A program made the translations under genes and the position numbers. Positions 30,637 to 39,265 of a stretch of 64,000 nucleotides of DNA are shown here, one piece after another. Numbering within the stretch: the stretch's first letter is position 1; the number at the start of each line of letters is the position of its first letter. The stretch spans positions 1 to 64,000 of the forward strand of contig CAVVMR010000013.1 of the NCBI GenBank assembly GCA_963749515.1, in the 5' to 3' direction. The notes under the pieces were generated by a model that was given only the letters and a program-made list of their open reading frames with translations, was not told where the DNA came from and did not search any database. The DNA is from Gaiellasilicea sp963749515. GTDB lineage: Bacteria > Actinomycetota > Thermoleophilia > Gaiellales > Gaiellaceae.

Positions 30637-33060
30637 TTACGTGACGACGAAGCTCGTCGTCAGGATGCGCGTGTTCGGCAGGATCAGGCCGACGTTCTCC
30701 ATGTTCCTCGTCTCCTGGTAGTCCGAGACCTGGAAGCGCAGCGTGTGCCTGCCCTTGCGGAGGCCCGCTGTCGGGATGCGAACCGAGCCGCCCGCCAGAG
30801 TGGCACGCCGGTCCTGGCCGTCGATCTCGACGACGAGCGACGCCGGGTCGACCCCGGAGGCCCGATCGGTGACGGCGACGACGAGTCGCGTTCCGAGCTT
30901 TACGCGCCTTGTCTTCAGGGCGGCCGTCGGTGGCGTCGAGTCGTTGATCCAGAAGCGGAACGCGAACTTCCCCGCGGTCGCCGCCGAGCGGCTGTCGAAG
31001 ATGACGTCGTAGGAGCCGGCGGCAGGCAGGATCGTCCCGGCCGCGAGCACCAGAGAGCCGAAGGTGCGGAGGTAGGGGTTCAGGTTGAACGGCAGCGCGG
31101 CATAGCCGGTCAGCCGGCGCTCGTCGCCTGCGTAGACGATCCTCGGCTCGACCCGCACTCCCTTCGAGCGACTCGTGACGACGACGCCGAAGTTCGCGGC
31201 AGGCCGCCCGAGCACGAGCCGGAAGACGCGCTCCGGCCCGGGCAGCTTCGACGAGAAGCCGAGGCCCGAGGGCGACTCGGGGTAGCTGTAGCCCGTGATG
31301 CGCGCGGCGCCGCCCTTCGTTGTCGACGAGTACGTCCCCGCGCGCCGGAGCGGAGTTGTCTTCGCGTTCGCGAGCCTGGCGGCGCCGGTCCGGAACCAGT
31401 AGGGGATGCGCCGCTTCTCGGCGCCGCGGGTGAGCACGACATATCCCGTCACCTCGGCGTCGGCGGCGCTCGTCGTCGTCACGGTGACCGGAAGAGGACC
31501 GGGCACGTTCACGGTCGGCGGCAACGAGACGACGGCCGAAGCAGGCCCTGACTGTGGGGCCAGCGAAACGGCCCACGCGCCGGCGCCGCCACCTGCGTCC
31601 GTGAGCTCGACCTGCTGCGTCTGGGTCGCCGTCGGTGCGACGAGACCGAATGAGAGCGCGACGGGAGCGGCGAAGACGAGCGGGTTGTCGGCGCGGGGCA
31701 GGTTCACGACGCCGCCACCGGCACGCACGGTCGTCAGCTCCGTGACCCGTCGATCGTCGGTCCAGGCGATGTCGCCGGTGAGTGCGAGCGCGGACTTCAC
31801 CTGCGCCGGTGTCCAGGTGGGGTGGCGCTGCAGGAGCAGTGCAGCCCCGCCGGCGACGTGCGGCGCTGCCATGCTCGTCCCGGACAGCGTCGAGTACGAG
31901 TCGCCGGGCGCGGCGGAGAAGATCGAGAGGCCGGGGGCGCTCACCTCCGGCTTGAGGCGCAGTGAGAGCGGTGTCGGTCCGCTCGACGAGAACGATGCAA
32001 CGACGTCGACAGGTCCACTCCGCGACGTCGAGACCGCGCCGACGGTGATTGCCTCCGGGGCGGAGCCTGGCGAGCCGACCGAGCCGCGCCCGAAGTCGCC
32101 GAAATCGTTGCCGGCGGCGACAACAGAGACCACTCCGGCGCGAGCCGCTGCAGCGAGCGCCTGGACGACGATGTCGCGGGAGGGCTCGATCTCGGGCTCG
32201 CCGAGCGACATGTTGATCACGTCCATGCCGTCCGCGACCGCTGCCTCGATCGCAGCTGTGAGCTCCGGCGAGTTCCCGTCCAGGCCGACGTCGGCATCGG
32301 TGGGAATCGTCAGCGCCTTGTAGTTGCCGAGGTACGCGCGCGGCGCGACGCCGGAGATGCGCGTTCCCTCGGCGAGCGTATTCGCGTTTCCCGCGGCGAT
32401 GCCGGCGACGTGAGTCCCGTGCGACGAGTGCTCGGTGTCGAACGGTTTGGCCGCGTTCTTCCAGCGCGGGCGGGCCGGTGGGAACGCCCGCGCGACGATG
32501 ACCTTCGCCGTCGTGTACGCGGTCTGGCCCTTCGGATATCCCGCGGGCATCGTGAACCCGGCCGGTGAGAAGAACGGGTGCCGCTGGTCGATCCCCTCGT
32601 CGATGATCGCGATCTTCATCCCCTGGCCGGCGTTCTCCAGCCCGGCGCCCCAGAGCGTCGGCGCGCCGATCCGCGGCGTGCTGCGGTCGAGCTGCGTCCG
32701 GTAGCGGATACTCGGATAGACCTTCGCGACGCCCGGCAGCGACGTGAGCCGTCCGAGCTGCGAGCGAGGCAGGACGACGGCCATCCCGTTCGCGACGAGC
32801 TTGTAGCGCCAGCGGATCTGGGCGTCGGGGATCGTCGTCTCGATCTCCGTCTCGAGTGCGCGCTGCGCGGACGCGATCGTGCGGGCGTGGAGGCCGCGGC
32901 CCGCAAGCGTCCGGGTGGTGGCAAGCGGCGTCTGCGAGAGGCCGACGACGACCTCCACCAACTCGCCGGACGCCGGTCGCTCACCGGCGCGTGCGGCGCC
33001 CGTGGCGAGCGCAAGCAGGCAGAGGAGGAGGATGACGAGCCCTCGGAGCACGGTCGTCAT
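30637..33060 (-). CDS. Secreted subtilisin-like (S8) serine protease
   Basis: An 807-residue exported protease. Signal peptide about 1-25; an inhibitor-like propeptide about 30-125; peptidase S8 domain about 145-440 with the triad D154 (IIDEGID), H214 (SHGTHVAG) and S396 (GTSMAAPHVAG) and the oxyanion-hole asparagine in VAAGNDFGD; then roughly 350 residues of beta-rich modules, ending with a fibronectin/Ig-like segment. The first motif has Glu where Thr or Ser is usual. It likely digests extracellular protein or processes surface proteins. The ATG at 33060 is the natural start. Confidence 0.9.
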   Translation of the reverse strand: MTTVLRGLVILLLCLLALATGAARAGERPASGELVEVVVGLSQTPLATTRTLAGRGLHARTIASAQRALETEIETTIPDAQIRWRYKLVANGMAVVLPRSQLGRLTSLPGVAKVYPSIRYRTQLDRSTPRIGAPTLWGAGLENAGQGMKIAIIDEGIDQRHPFFSPAGFTMPAGYPKGQTAYTTAKVIVARAFPPARPRWKNAAKPFDTEHSSHGTHVAGIAAGNANTLAEGTRISGVAPRAYLGNYKALTIPTDADVGLDGNSPELTAAIEAAVADGMDVINMSLGEPEIEPSRDIVVQALAAAARAGVVSVVAAGNDFGDFGRGSVGSPGSAPEAITVGAVSTSRSGPVDVVASFSSSGPTPLSLRLKPEVSAPGLSIFSAAPGDSYSTLSGTSMAAPHVAGGAALLLQRHPTWTPAQVKSALALTGDIAWTDDRRVTELTTVRAGGGVVNLPRADNPLVFAAPVALSFGLVAPTATQTQQVELTDAGGGAGAWAVSLAPQSGPASAVVSLPPTVNVPGPLPVTVTTTSAADAEVTGYVVLTRGAEKRRIPYWFRTGAARLANAKTTPLRRAGTYSSTTKGGAARITGYSYPESPSGLGFSSKLPGPERVFRLVLGRPAANFGVVVTSRSKGVRVEPRIVYAGDERRLTGYAALPFNLNPYLRTFGSLVLAAGTILPAAGSYDVIFDSRSAATAGKFAFRFWINDSTPPTAALKTRRVKLGTRLVVAVTDRASGVDPASLVVEIDGQDRRATLAGGSVRIPTAGLRKGRHTLRFQVSDYQETRNMENVGLILPNTRILTTSFVVT

Positions 33061-33121
33061 CGTAGGTCAGACGTATGAAAATCGTGTTACGTGCGGTGGC
33101 GCCTCGGACGATGCGCGCCGC

Positions 33122-33325
33122 CTACGACTTTCGAAGCTGCCAGACGCCGGCGCCGATGAGGGCGAAGGCGAAGACGAAGGCTGTGAGCCGGCCTGCGTCG
33201 TACGCGCTGGTCGCACTGGGAACCCCGTGCACCAGCATCTTCGCGATGATCAGACTGCCCCAGGCGACGCCGATGATTCCGAGGATGGTGGTCCGCCGTC
33301 CCTTTTCTCTCTTCTCCACGTCCAC
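33122..33325 (-). CDS. Small two-span membrane protein
   Basis: Encodes 67 residues with a short charged N-terminus (EKREKGRR) and two hydrophobic helices (ILGIIGVAWGSLIIAKMLV and LTAFVFAFALIGAGVW), ending RKS. The GTG at 33325 or at 33319 could start it; the frame is open further upstream but without hydrophobic character. It lies 61 bp upstream of the protease gene on the same strand, so co-transcription is possible. No family is recognised. Confidence 0.5.
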   Translation of the reverse strand: MDVEKREKGRRTTILGIIGVAWGSLIIAKMLVHGVPSATSAYDAGRLTAFVFAFALIGAGVWQLRKS

Positions 33326-33427
33326 GCTGGTTACGTCGGCACTCGGCGGGGTGCGGGAATCCCCCGGATGGGTGCGGACGCCATGCCCGATTTGGGGTCG
33401 AAGTGTGCGGCTAGACTGTCGCTCCGC

Positions 33428-33511
33428 GCGGATGTGGCGGAATTGGTAGACGCGCACGGTTCAGGTCCGTGTGCCCTTCGGGGCGTGGAGGTTCAAGTCC
33501 TCTCATCCGCA
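33428..33511 (+). tRNA. tRNA-Leu (anticodon CAG)
   Basis: An 84-nt class II tRNA. The acceptor stem GCGGATG (33428-33434) pairs with CATCCGC (33504-33510), with A as discriminator. The anticodon stem CACGG/CCGTG encloses TTCAGGT with CAG at 33462-33464. The long variable arm (TGCCCTTCGGGGCG) and the GGTTCAAGTCC T-arm confirm leucine identity. The 3' CCA is not encoded. It reads the CTG codon. Confidence 0.97.
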
Positions 33512-33538
33512 TCGCAGGCTGCCGGATAGGGTCGCCGG

Positions 33539-34267
33539 GTGCTCGACCCAGCGATCCCTGTCCCGTCGCGCGGGCGGACATTCTCGGCGCGGCGGCGTGT
33601 GCGGCTCGCCGACGTGGATCTGCGCGGCCGCGTGCGGCTCGACGCGCTGGCACGCCTGCTCCAGGACGTCGCGATCGACGACGTGCAGGAGACCGGCTGG
33701 GGAACCCCGTCGCACCTGTGGTTCGTGCGGCGGATCCGCATCGACGTCCACCAGCCGTTTCTGCAGGATCGCGAGGTGGAGCTCGTGACGTGGTGCAGCG
33801 GCCTAGCGGCGATCGCCGCCGGGCGGCGCTGGTCGGTCACCGGCGACGAAGGCGGGCACGCAGAGGTCGACAGCGTGTGGATCCACCTGGATCCCGACCA
33901 GCGGCCGGCCAGGATCGAGGGCTTCGGCATCTACGGCGAGGCGACCGGCGGCAGGAGCGTGTCGACGAAGCTCGAGCTGCCGGACCCTTCGCCCGAGGCT
34001 CGCTCGACGCCCTGGCCGCTGCGTGCGACCGACGTCGATCCGCACGGGCACCTGAACAACGCGATCTACTGGCAGGCGGTCGAGCACGCACTCGCGTCGG
34101 GCGGCGTCGATGTGGCGCAGCCGCTCGTGGCGGAGCTCGACTACCGCGCGCCGATCGACGCAGGTGACGAGATCGAGCTCGTGAGGGCGGCGGGCGACCG
34201 CGAGGTGACCGTGGGCCTGCGCGCGTCCGACGGCGTCAGGGCCGTGGCACGGGTGGCAGGTCGATAG
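33539..34267 (+). CDS. Acyl-ACP thioesterase-like double hotdog protein
   Basis: A 242-residue protein with two hotdog domains (about 15-130 and 155-240), as in bacterial acyl-ACP thioesterases of the FatA/FatB-like family, which release fatty acids from acyl carrier protein. The first domain has RVRLADVDLRGRVRLDALARLLQDVA; the second has RATDVDPHGHLNNAIYWQAVEHAL, where D, N and H are in the catalytic region of the family. The GTG at 33539 lies 6 nt behind TAGGGT and 28 nt after the tRNA. The 3' end overlaps the convergent Rsm22-like gene by 32 bp. Confidence 0.85.
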   Translation: MLDPAIPVPSRGRTFSARRRVRLADVDLRGRVRLDALARLLQDVAIDDVQETGWGTPSHLWFVRRIRIDVHQPFLQDREVELVTWCSGLAAIAAGRRWSVTGDEGGHAEVDSVWIHLDPDQRPARIEGFGIYGEATGGRSVSTKLELPDPSPEARSTPWPLRATDVDPHGHLNNAIYWQAVEHALASGGVDVAQPLVAELDYRAPIDAGDEIELVRAAGDREVTVGLRASDGVRAVARVAGR

Positions 34268-35171
34268 CGTCGCCCCAGGCGGCGCCTCTCGCCTCCTTGT
34301 AGATCGTCCCTTGCTTCCGACTCACTGTTCGCGTGCGGATGCCGTCGGCCTCGGACGTGACCAGGTTGACATGACCTGAGCGCACCTGCGGCTGACGGAT
34401 GATCCGCGCCGGCGCCTTGGCGGCCGGCTCGCGGCTCAGCACCGCGTACGAGAACTTCTCGTCCTCATAGCCGAGCTCGACGCCCTTGGCGCGCCGGTGG
34501 AGCTTGGAGCGGGGGAGGCGGACGCCGAAGTGACACCAGTCGTCCGGCGGCAGCGGGCATGGGAGGTCGTGTGGACAGGGTGCGACTGTGAAGCCGCCCG
34601 CCTCGATCACTGCCGCCCGCGCCTCCAGGATCTGCCGGTAGCCGGCCGGGGTGCCCGGCTCCACGAACACGATCGTGTCGGCTGACTGCTCCCACAGCAG
34701 AGCCGCAACCGGCTTGTCCAGCTCCCCGAGGACGTACGAGGCGAGGACGAGATCGGCGGGACCTCGCGCACGAGAGACGTCCGCCTGTATCCAGTCTGCG
34801 TCGGGCGTCAGCTCGCGGCCCGCCGCGATCATCTCCGGTTCCGCTTCGACGAGCGTCAGCTCCTCCAGTGTCGGCCATGCGGCGACGGCGGCCCACGCGG
34901 CGACGCCCGGTCCTGCGCCGACGTCGAGCAACGATCGCGGCGCCCAGTCGGGCCGCTGCCGCTGCACCTGGCGGAACACTGCCTCCGCGGCTGCGAACGT
35001 CGCCGGCGCGCGGTAGGCGAGATACGCCGCGACCGCCGGTCGGCTGCTTGCAGCACGGGCCCGGTCCTCGCCACGGTAGGCGGCCGACAGCCGCTCGACC
35101 TCCGCCTCGACGGAGCCGCCCGCCTGGGCGACGAGCCGCTCGATCGCCTCGGCCAGCTGCTGGGAAAGCAC
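34236..35171 (-). CDS. Rsm22-type rRNA methyltransferase-like protein
   Basis: A 311-residue protein of the Rsm22 family (mitochondrial small-ribosome assembly, bacterial relatives). Motif I is SLLDVGAGPGVAAWAAV (about residues 80-96). The Rsm22 cysteine cluster, CPHDLPCPLPPDDWCHF, is intact and fits a [4Fe-4S] site, followed by RLPRSKLHRRAKG. It probably aids or modifies the 30S subunit. The GTG at 35171 shares its G with the TAG stop of the upstream bcp gene, showing translational coupling. Confidence 0.85.
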   Translation of the reverse strand: MLSQQLAEAIERLVAQAGGSVEAEVERLSAAYRGEDRARAASSRPAVAAYLAYRAPATFAAAEAVFRQVQRQRPDWAPRSLLDVGAGPGVAAWAAVAAWPTLEELTLVEAEPEMIAAGRELTPDADWIQADVSRARGPADLVLASYVLGELDKPVAALLWEQSADTIVFVEPGTPAGYRQILEARAAVIEAGGFTVAPCPHDLPCPLPPDDWCHFGVRLPRSKLHRRAKGVELGYEDEKFSYAVLSREPAAKAPARIIRQPQVRSGHVNLVTSEADGIRTRTVSRKQGTIYKEARGAAWGDAIDLPPVPRP

Positions 35172-35629
35172 TACGAGGGCAGCGCCGCCAGCACGACGTC
35201 GGCGTGAGTGTCCGGCTTCACGCGCCGCAGCTCCTTCGCAACGTTGCCATCCGCGTCGATCACGAAGGTCGAGCGCTCGACGCCCATGTAGGTCTTGCCG
35301 CCGTAGTTCTTCTCGACCCAGACGCCGTATTCCTCGGCCGTCCTGTGGTCGGTGTCGGCGAGCAAGCTGAACGGCAGTCCGTACTTCTCCTTGAACTTGA
35401 GGTGCGAGCCCTCGTTGTCGGGGCTGACACCGAGCACGACTGCGCCGCGCGACTCGAACTCGCCCCAGGCGTCGCGGATCCCGCAGGCCTGAGCCGTGCA
35501 CCCGGGCGTGTCGTCCTTGGGATAGAAGTAGAGGACGACGAGCTTGCCGCGCAGATCGGAGAGCTTCACGGTCTCCCCGGACTCGCTCTCGAGCTCGAAG
35601 TCCGGCGCCGCTTTCCCTTCCTCGACCAC
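35171..35629 (-). CDS. bcp: Thioredoxin-dependent thiol peroxidase (Bcp/PrxQ)
   Basis: A 152-residue PrxQ-type peroxiredoxin. The peroxidatic and resolving cysteines, five residues apart, are in DDTPGCTAQACGIRD (about residues 38-52), and VEKNYGGKTYMGVERSTFVID is the typical PrxQ C-terminal part. It reduces hydroperoxides with thioredoxin in the cytosol. The GTG start has an AGGAG site 7 nt upstream. It is first in a two-gene operon with the Rsm22-like gene and faces away from the membrane-protein genes at 35659. Confidence 0.93.
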   Translation of the reverse strand: MVEEGKAAPDFELESESGETVKLSDLRGKLVVLYFYPKDDTPGCTAQACGIRDAWGEFESRGAVVLGVSPDNEGSHLKFKEKYGLPFSLLADTDHRTAEEYGVWVEKNYGGKTYMGVERSTFVIDADGNVAKELRRVKPDTHADVVLAALPS

Positions 35630-35658
35630 GTGATCTCCTCTCGCTAGGGTGCGACGCG

Positions 35659-36018
35659 ATGCTAACCGCCCACGAGATCCTCGCCTTCATGGTGGTGGGC
35701 GTGCCGGCACTCGCGGCGCTTCTCGGCGGTCTCGTCTACTGGCGCCGGCGTGGGGCGGGCCGGCTGCTCGCGAACGTGCTCGCGCTCGCACAGACGCTGC
35801 TCGTCGCTCAGATCGGGCTCGGGCTCCTGCTGCTGTCCGACGAACGACGCGCCGCCGACGAGCTTCACTACGTCTACGGCTCGCTCTCGCTCGGCGCGAT
35901 TCTCGCGCCCTGGATGTACGCCCCGGCGCAAGGCCCAAAGCGGCTCCTCTGGTTTGCCGGCACCTCTTTGCTCGCAGCGGCGCTCGCCGTGCGAGCATTC
36001 ATGACCGGAGGGTCATGA
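35659..36018 (+). CDS. Four-helix membrane protein, unknown function
   Basis: A 119-residue protein with four predicted membrane helices (about residues 6-27, 37-60, 72-88, 96-114) and short loops, including ERRAADELHYVYG between helices two and three. It is not recognised as a named family. The ATG at 35659 has TAGGGT 8 nt upstream, the leaderless arrangement. The stop overlaps the next start as ATGA, so it is made together with the following membrane protein. Confidence 0.78.
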   Translation: MLTAHEILAFMVVGVPALAALLGGLVYWRRRGAGRLLANVLALAQTLLVAQIGLGLLLLSDERRAADELHYVYGSLSLGAILAPWMYAPAQGPKRLLWFAGTSLLAAALAVRAFMTGGS

Positions 36019-36386
36019 GACGCTTCTTCTCCGAGCACACGGCGATCCGCGGATTCCTGATCATCGGGCTGATCGCGCTCGTCGTCGTGGTGCTCTCGCT
36101 CGAGCCGGTGCTCGCGACCGTCGGCGGCCTCCTGAAGATCGCGTTCTTCCTGGCGATCGCCTTCTTCCTCTTCCTCATGTGGCGCGAGCGGCGGAGTGAC
36201 ATCGAGGCCTGGAACGACCGCAGCCGGAACATCTTCTACGGTGCGATCGTGCTCGCCGTCGTCGACATCGGCGCGTTCATCGGCCTCAGCCCGTCGGGCC
36301 CGGACGCGCTCGCGTTCTTCCTCGTGCTCGGCGCCTGCGCCTACGCGTGCTTCCGGATCTGGCGCACCGAGCACACGTACAGCTGA
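36015..36386 (+). CDS. Membrane protein with three to four helices
   Basis: A 123-residue membrane protein with helices at about residues 12-30, 36-55, 73-90 and 95-113 and a charged loop (WRERRSDIEAWNDRSRN) facing the cytosol. It is coupled to the preceding gene by ATGA. No enzymatic motif is visible. Together the two genes look like a small two-component membrane complex of unknown role. Confidence 0.75.
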   Translation: MRRFFSEHTAIRGFLIIGLIALVVVVLSLEPVLATVGGLLKIAFFLAIAFFLFLMWRERRSDIEAWNDRSRNIFYGAIVLAVVDIGAFIGLSPSGPDALAFFLVLGACAYACFRIWRTEHTYS

Positions 36387-36393
36387 GCAGGAT

Positions 36394-36429
36394 GGAACTT
36401 TTGGCGGCCGATCCACGACTCTTGTAGTA
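36394..36429 (+). promoter_or_regulatory. Possible ECF-type promoter before the sigma factor gene
   Basis: GGAACTT at 36394-36400 matches the common GGAAC -35 of ECF sigma factors and lies about 30 bp before the ATG at 36430. The -10 region is not clear. Self-regulation of the sigma factor is plausible but unproven. Confidence 0.3.
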
Positions 36430-36975
36430 ATGGCCCCCGCCGGTTCCTCCGCCGACGACCGTCTCGCGCAGCAGTTGCCGCCCGAGCTCGAGGACACAGA
36501 GCTCGTTCGCCGCGCGCAGCTCGGGAGCGCCATTGCGTTCGAGCAACTCGTCGTCACCCTCGGGCCGGCCGTGCACCGCTTCCTCGCGCTCCGGCTGCGA
36601 AACGACGGTGACGTCCGCGACGCGCTGCAGGAGACCCTGACCGCCGCCTGGCAGGGGCTGCCGCGGCTGGAGGACCCTCGCAAGCTGCGGGCCTGGCTCC
36701 TCGGGATCGCCGCACACAAGGCGGCCGACGTCGTTCGGCGCGGCGCACCGCACGCCGACCACGACCTGGAGCTGGAGGGACGCGAGGACGAGAGCGTGTT
36801 CGAGCTCCGGGAGGCGATCCTCGCCTTGCCGCAGCGGTTCCGCGATGTGCTTCTGCTCCGCTACCTCCTGCAGCTCTCCGAGGAAGAGGTGGCGGTGGCG
36901 CTCGGGATCCGTACCGGCACCGTCAAGTCGAGGACGGCTCGCGCGCGTGCGGCACTGTCGGAGCGCCTGCGATGA
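36430..36975 (+). CDS. ECF-type RNA polymerase sigma factor
   Basis: A 181-residue sigma-70 family factor with region 2 (about 28-95: AIAFEQLVVTLGPAVHRFLALRL, DALQETLTAAWQGLPRL) and region 4 (about 125-175: LPQRFRDVLLLRYLLQLSEEEVAVALGI with the helix-turn-helix TGTVKSRTARARAAL). Region 2 is followed by a WLLGIAAHKAADVVRR segment. It heads an eight-gene operon with MoxR and VWA proteins. The next gene, coupled by ATGA, is probably its membrane-bound regulator. Confidence 0.88.
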   Translation: MAPAGSSADDRLAQQLPPELEDTELVRRAQLGSAIAFEQLVVTLGPAVHRFLALRLRNDGDVRDALQETLTAAWQGLPRLEDPRKLRAWLLGIAAHKAADVVRRGAPHADHDLELEGREDESVFELREAILALPQRFRDVLLLRYLLQLSEEEVAVALGIRTGTVKSRTARARAALSERLR

Positions 36976-38255
36976 GACCTCGGCGCCGCAAGCTCGGTGA
37001 CGACCGGATCGAGCAGCTGCTCGCGGACCTTGCGAGTCGCGTGCCCGCGCCGACGGAGGAGGAGTTGCGGAACCTGGCGAGGGCGTCACTCGACCGCCCC
37101 AGGAGTCAGCCCGTACCGTCCCGCCGCGGACTTCGGCTGCGCTGGGTCGTCGTGGTGGCCGCCGCTGCCCTGCTCGTCGGAGCTTTCGGCTTCGGACTCG
37201 GCGCCTGGACCACGCCGACCGGTGCGGCGGGGAGAAACGTCGCCGGCGTCGGATTCCTGCCCGCGAAGGGCTGGACCGTCGTCCAGTCCGGAACGCTCGG
37301 CCAGACAGGGGCGCAGCGAGCGATCGCGGCCAACGTCTCACTCGATCCGGACGACGACCTCGCCGACGCGCCGGTCGCGACGCTCGAGTCGCTCCCCGAA
37401 GGCGGCGTGCTCATCTCGGCGACGTTCGGCGTGCGCGGCGATCTCGGCCAGGATTCGGCGTTTCCGGTGCGTCAGCTTCCCCTCGAGATCGCTGCGGCGG
37501 AGCGGCTCTCCCCGGCCCTCGATCCGGTCCCGCTGACACGGCTGCTGGGCCGATACCGGATCCGGGCCGGAGTGGGCCGGTACAACGTCGATGCCCGGAT
37601 CTACTTCGGCACGGAGTCACCGTCGGCGGCGCAGCTCTCGGTCGCCCAGAGCCAGCTGAACCGGCTCATGGTGGCATCGGAGCGGGTGACGATCTTCGCG
37701 CGGCCCACCGTGCTCGGCCGAAACCAGGTCGCGACTCTCCTGGGCTCGGCGGAAGGTGCGGGCGCCGGCGACATCGTCACGATCGAGACCAAGCCCTGCG
37801 GGCAGACCGCTTTCCGCGAGGCTTTCGAGGCGCACGCGCAGGCGGGCGGCGGCTGGACGATGCAAGCCGCTCCGACGATCTCGACGACGCTTCGCGCCGC
37901 CTGGAAAGGCGCGAGGAGCGCGACGGTGACAATCCAAACTCGACCCTGGGTGCAGCTCCGCTACCGGCCGCGGTCGTCGAAGGGCTTCGGCTTCGAGGTC
38001 GCCGTCACGTCGGTGCTGCAGTTCTGGCGCAGGCACGTCGTCATCCAGCGGTTGGATCGGCGACTGGGCCGCTGGAGCGACATCAAGAAGGTCGTCCTGG
38101 CCAAGTCCGGTGCGGCGCCCGGTTCGACCTATGTCTGGTCGTCGGCCGAGTTCAGCACGGCCGTCCCGCGTGGGACCTTCGTTCGCGCCGTCTTCCCGCT
38201 GTCGCAGGCGCGGCCCTGCTATCTCGCCGGCTACAGCAACCAGCTCCGTACTTGA
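36972..38255 (+). CDS. Putative anti-sigma / membrane sensor protein
   Basis: A 427-residue protein with a cytoplasmic N-terminus (about 1-55, containing RIEQLLADLASRVPAPTEEELRNLARASL), a single membrane helix (about 57-78, WVVVVAAAALLVGAFGFGLGAW) and a large extracytoplasmic domain. The layout and position directly after the ECF sigma gene suggest an anti-sigma factor, but no zinc-binding ASD motif (HxxxCxxC) is present. The outer domain is unrecognised and has paired basic beta-strands near the end. It is coupled by ATGA to the sigma gene and by TTGA to moxR. Confidence 0.7.
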   Translation: MRPRRRKLGDDRIEQLLADLASRVPAPTEEELRNLARASLDRPRSQPVPSRRGLRLRWVVVVAAAALLVGAFGFGLGAWTTPTGAAGRNVAGVGFLPAKGWTVVQSGTLGQTGAQRAIAANVSLDPDDDLADAPVATLESLPEGGVLISATFGVRGDLGQDSAFPVRQLPLEIAAAERLSPALDPVPLTRLLGRYRIRAGVGRYNVDARIYFGTESPSAAQLSVAQSQLNRLMVASERVTIFARPTVLGRNQVATLLGSAEGAGAGDIVTIETKPCGQTAFREAFEAHAQAGGGWTMQAAPTISTTLRAAWKGARSATVTIQTRPWVQLRYRPRSSKGFGFEVAVTSVLQFWRRHVVIQRLDRRLGRWSDIKKVVLAKSGAAPGSTYVWSSAEFSTAVPRGTFVRAVFPLSQARPCYLAGYSNQLRT

Positions 38256-39265
38256 GCCAGGCAGCTGGCTTCGAGCGGGCCTCCGCGCTCGCTGCGACGT
38301 TGCTCGACAACGTCGAGACGGTGGTGCACGGGAAGCGGGAGGAGGTCAAGCTCGTACTCGCTGCCTTGACGGCGGGCGGGCACGTCCTGCTCGAGGACGT
38401 CCCCGGCACGGCGAAGACGGTGCTCGCCCGCGCAATCGCCGGATCGGTCGAGGGCGCGACCACGTCGCGGATCCAGTGCACGCCCGACCTGCAGCCGACC
38501 GATGTCACCGGCCTCGCGGTGTACGACCCGCGGGAGCGGGAGTTCGAGTTCCGGCCGGGGCCGATCTTCGCGAACGTGGTGCTCGTGGACGAGATCAATC
38601 GTGCGATGCCGAAGACGCAGTCCGCGCTCCTCGAGGCGATGGCCGAGCGTCAGGTCACCGCCGACGGCACGACCCGCTCGCTCCCGGACCCGTTCGTCCT
38701 CATCGCGACCGAGAACCCGATCGAGCAGGAGGGCACGTTCCCGCTCCCCGAGGCGCAGCTCGACCGGTTTTTCCTCAAGGCCGCGCTCGGCTACCCGGGC
38801 GAGGACGACGAGATCCTGATCCTCGAGGAGCAGGTCGCCCGTCACCCGCTGGCGAGCCTTGCACCCGTGCTGACGCTCCCGGAGGTCGACGAGCTCCGGA
38901 CCGCCGCGACGCGCGTCTACGTCGATCCGGTGCTGCGGCGCTGGATCGTCGGCCTCGTTCGTGCCACGAGGACGCTCGAGGGGGTCGACGTCGGCGCCTC
39001 CGTCCGCGGCAGCCTGGCGCTCGAGCGGGTCGCTCGAGCCTGGGCGCTGCTCGACGGGCGGGGGTACGTCACTCCCAGCGACGTCGAGCACCTGTTCCTG
39101 CCCGTCGTCGTCCACCGGATCGTCTTCACGCCGGGATTCGTCGCCGAAGCCCGAGAGGTGCGGTGGGCAGCTGCGATGGAGTCGCTCCGCGACCGCTGTC
39201 TCGAGCTGGCTCCGCGTCCGGGAGACGACCTCGACGAGCGAGTCGCCGCCGCGGCCGTCCGTTAG
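38252..39265 (+). CDS. MoxR-family AAA+ ATPase
   Basis: A 337-residue MoxR ATPase. Walker A is EDVPGTAKTVLA (about residues 47-58), Walker B VVLVDEINRAMPKTQSALLEAM, sensor 1 IATENPIEQEGTFPLPEAQLDRF, and the C-terminal lid has the sensor 2 arginine in GASVRGSLALER. MoxR proteins act as chaperones with VWA-domain proteins to insert or activate partners. The TTG start overlaps the previous TGA. Its operon mates (DUF58 and two VWA proteins) are the classic partners. Confidence 0.92.
   Translation: MSQAAGFERASALAATLLDNVETVVHGKREEVKLVLAALTAGGHVLLEDVPGTAKTVLARAIAGSVEGATTSRIQCTPDLQPTDVTGLAVYDPREREFEFRPGPIFANVVLVDEINRAMPKTQSALLEAMAERQVTADGTTRSLPDPFVLIATENPIEQEGTFPLPEAQLDRFFLKAALGYPGEDDEILILEEQVARHPLASLAPVLTLPEVDELRTAATRVYVDPVLRRWIVGLVRATRTLEGVDVGASVRGSLALERVARAWALLDGRGYVTPSDVEHLFLPVVVHRIVFTPGFVAEAREVRWAAAMESLRDRCLELAPRPGDDLDERVAAAAVR

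Noticed and set aside
34366..34376. TTGACATGACC as a further copy of the TGACATGTCA operator
   Set aside because: It lies inside the coding region of the Rsm22-like gene, far from any start, and is only a partial match.
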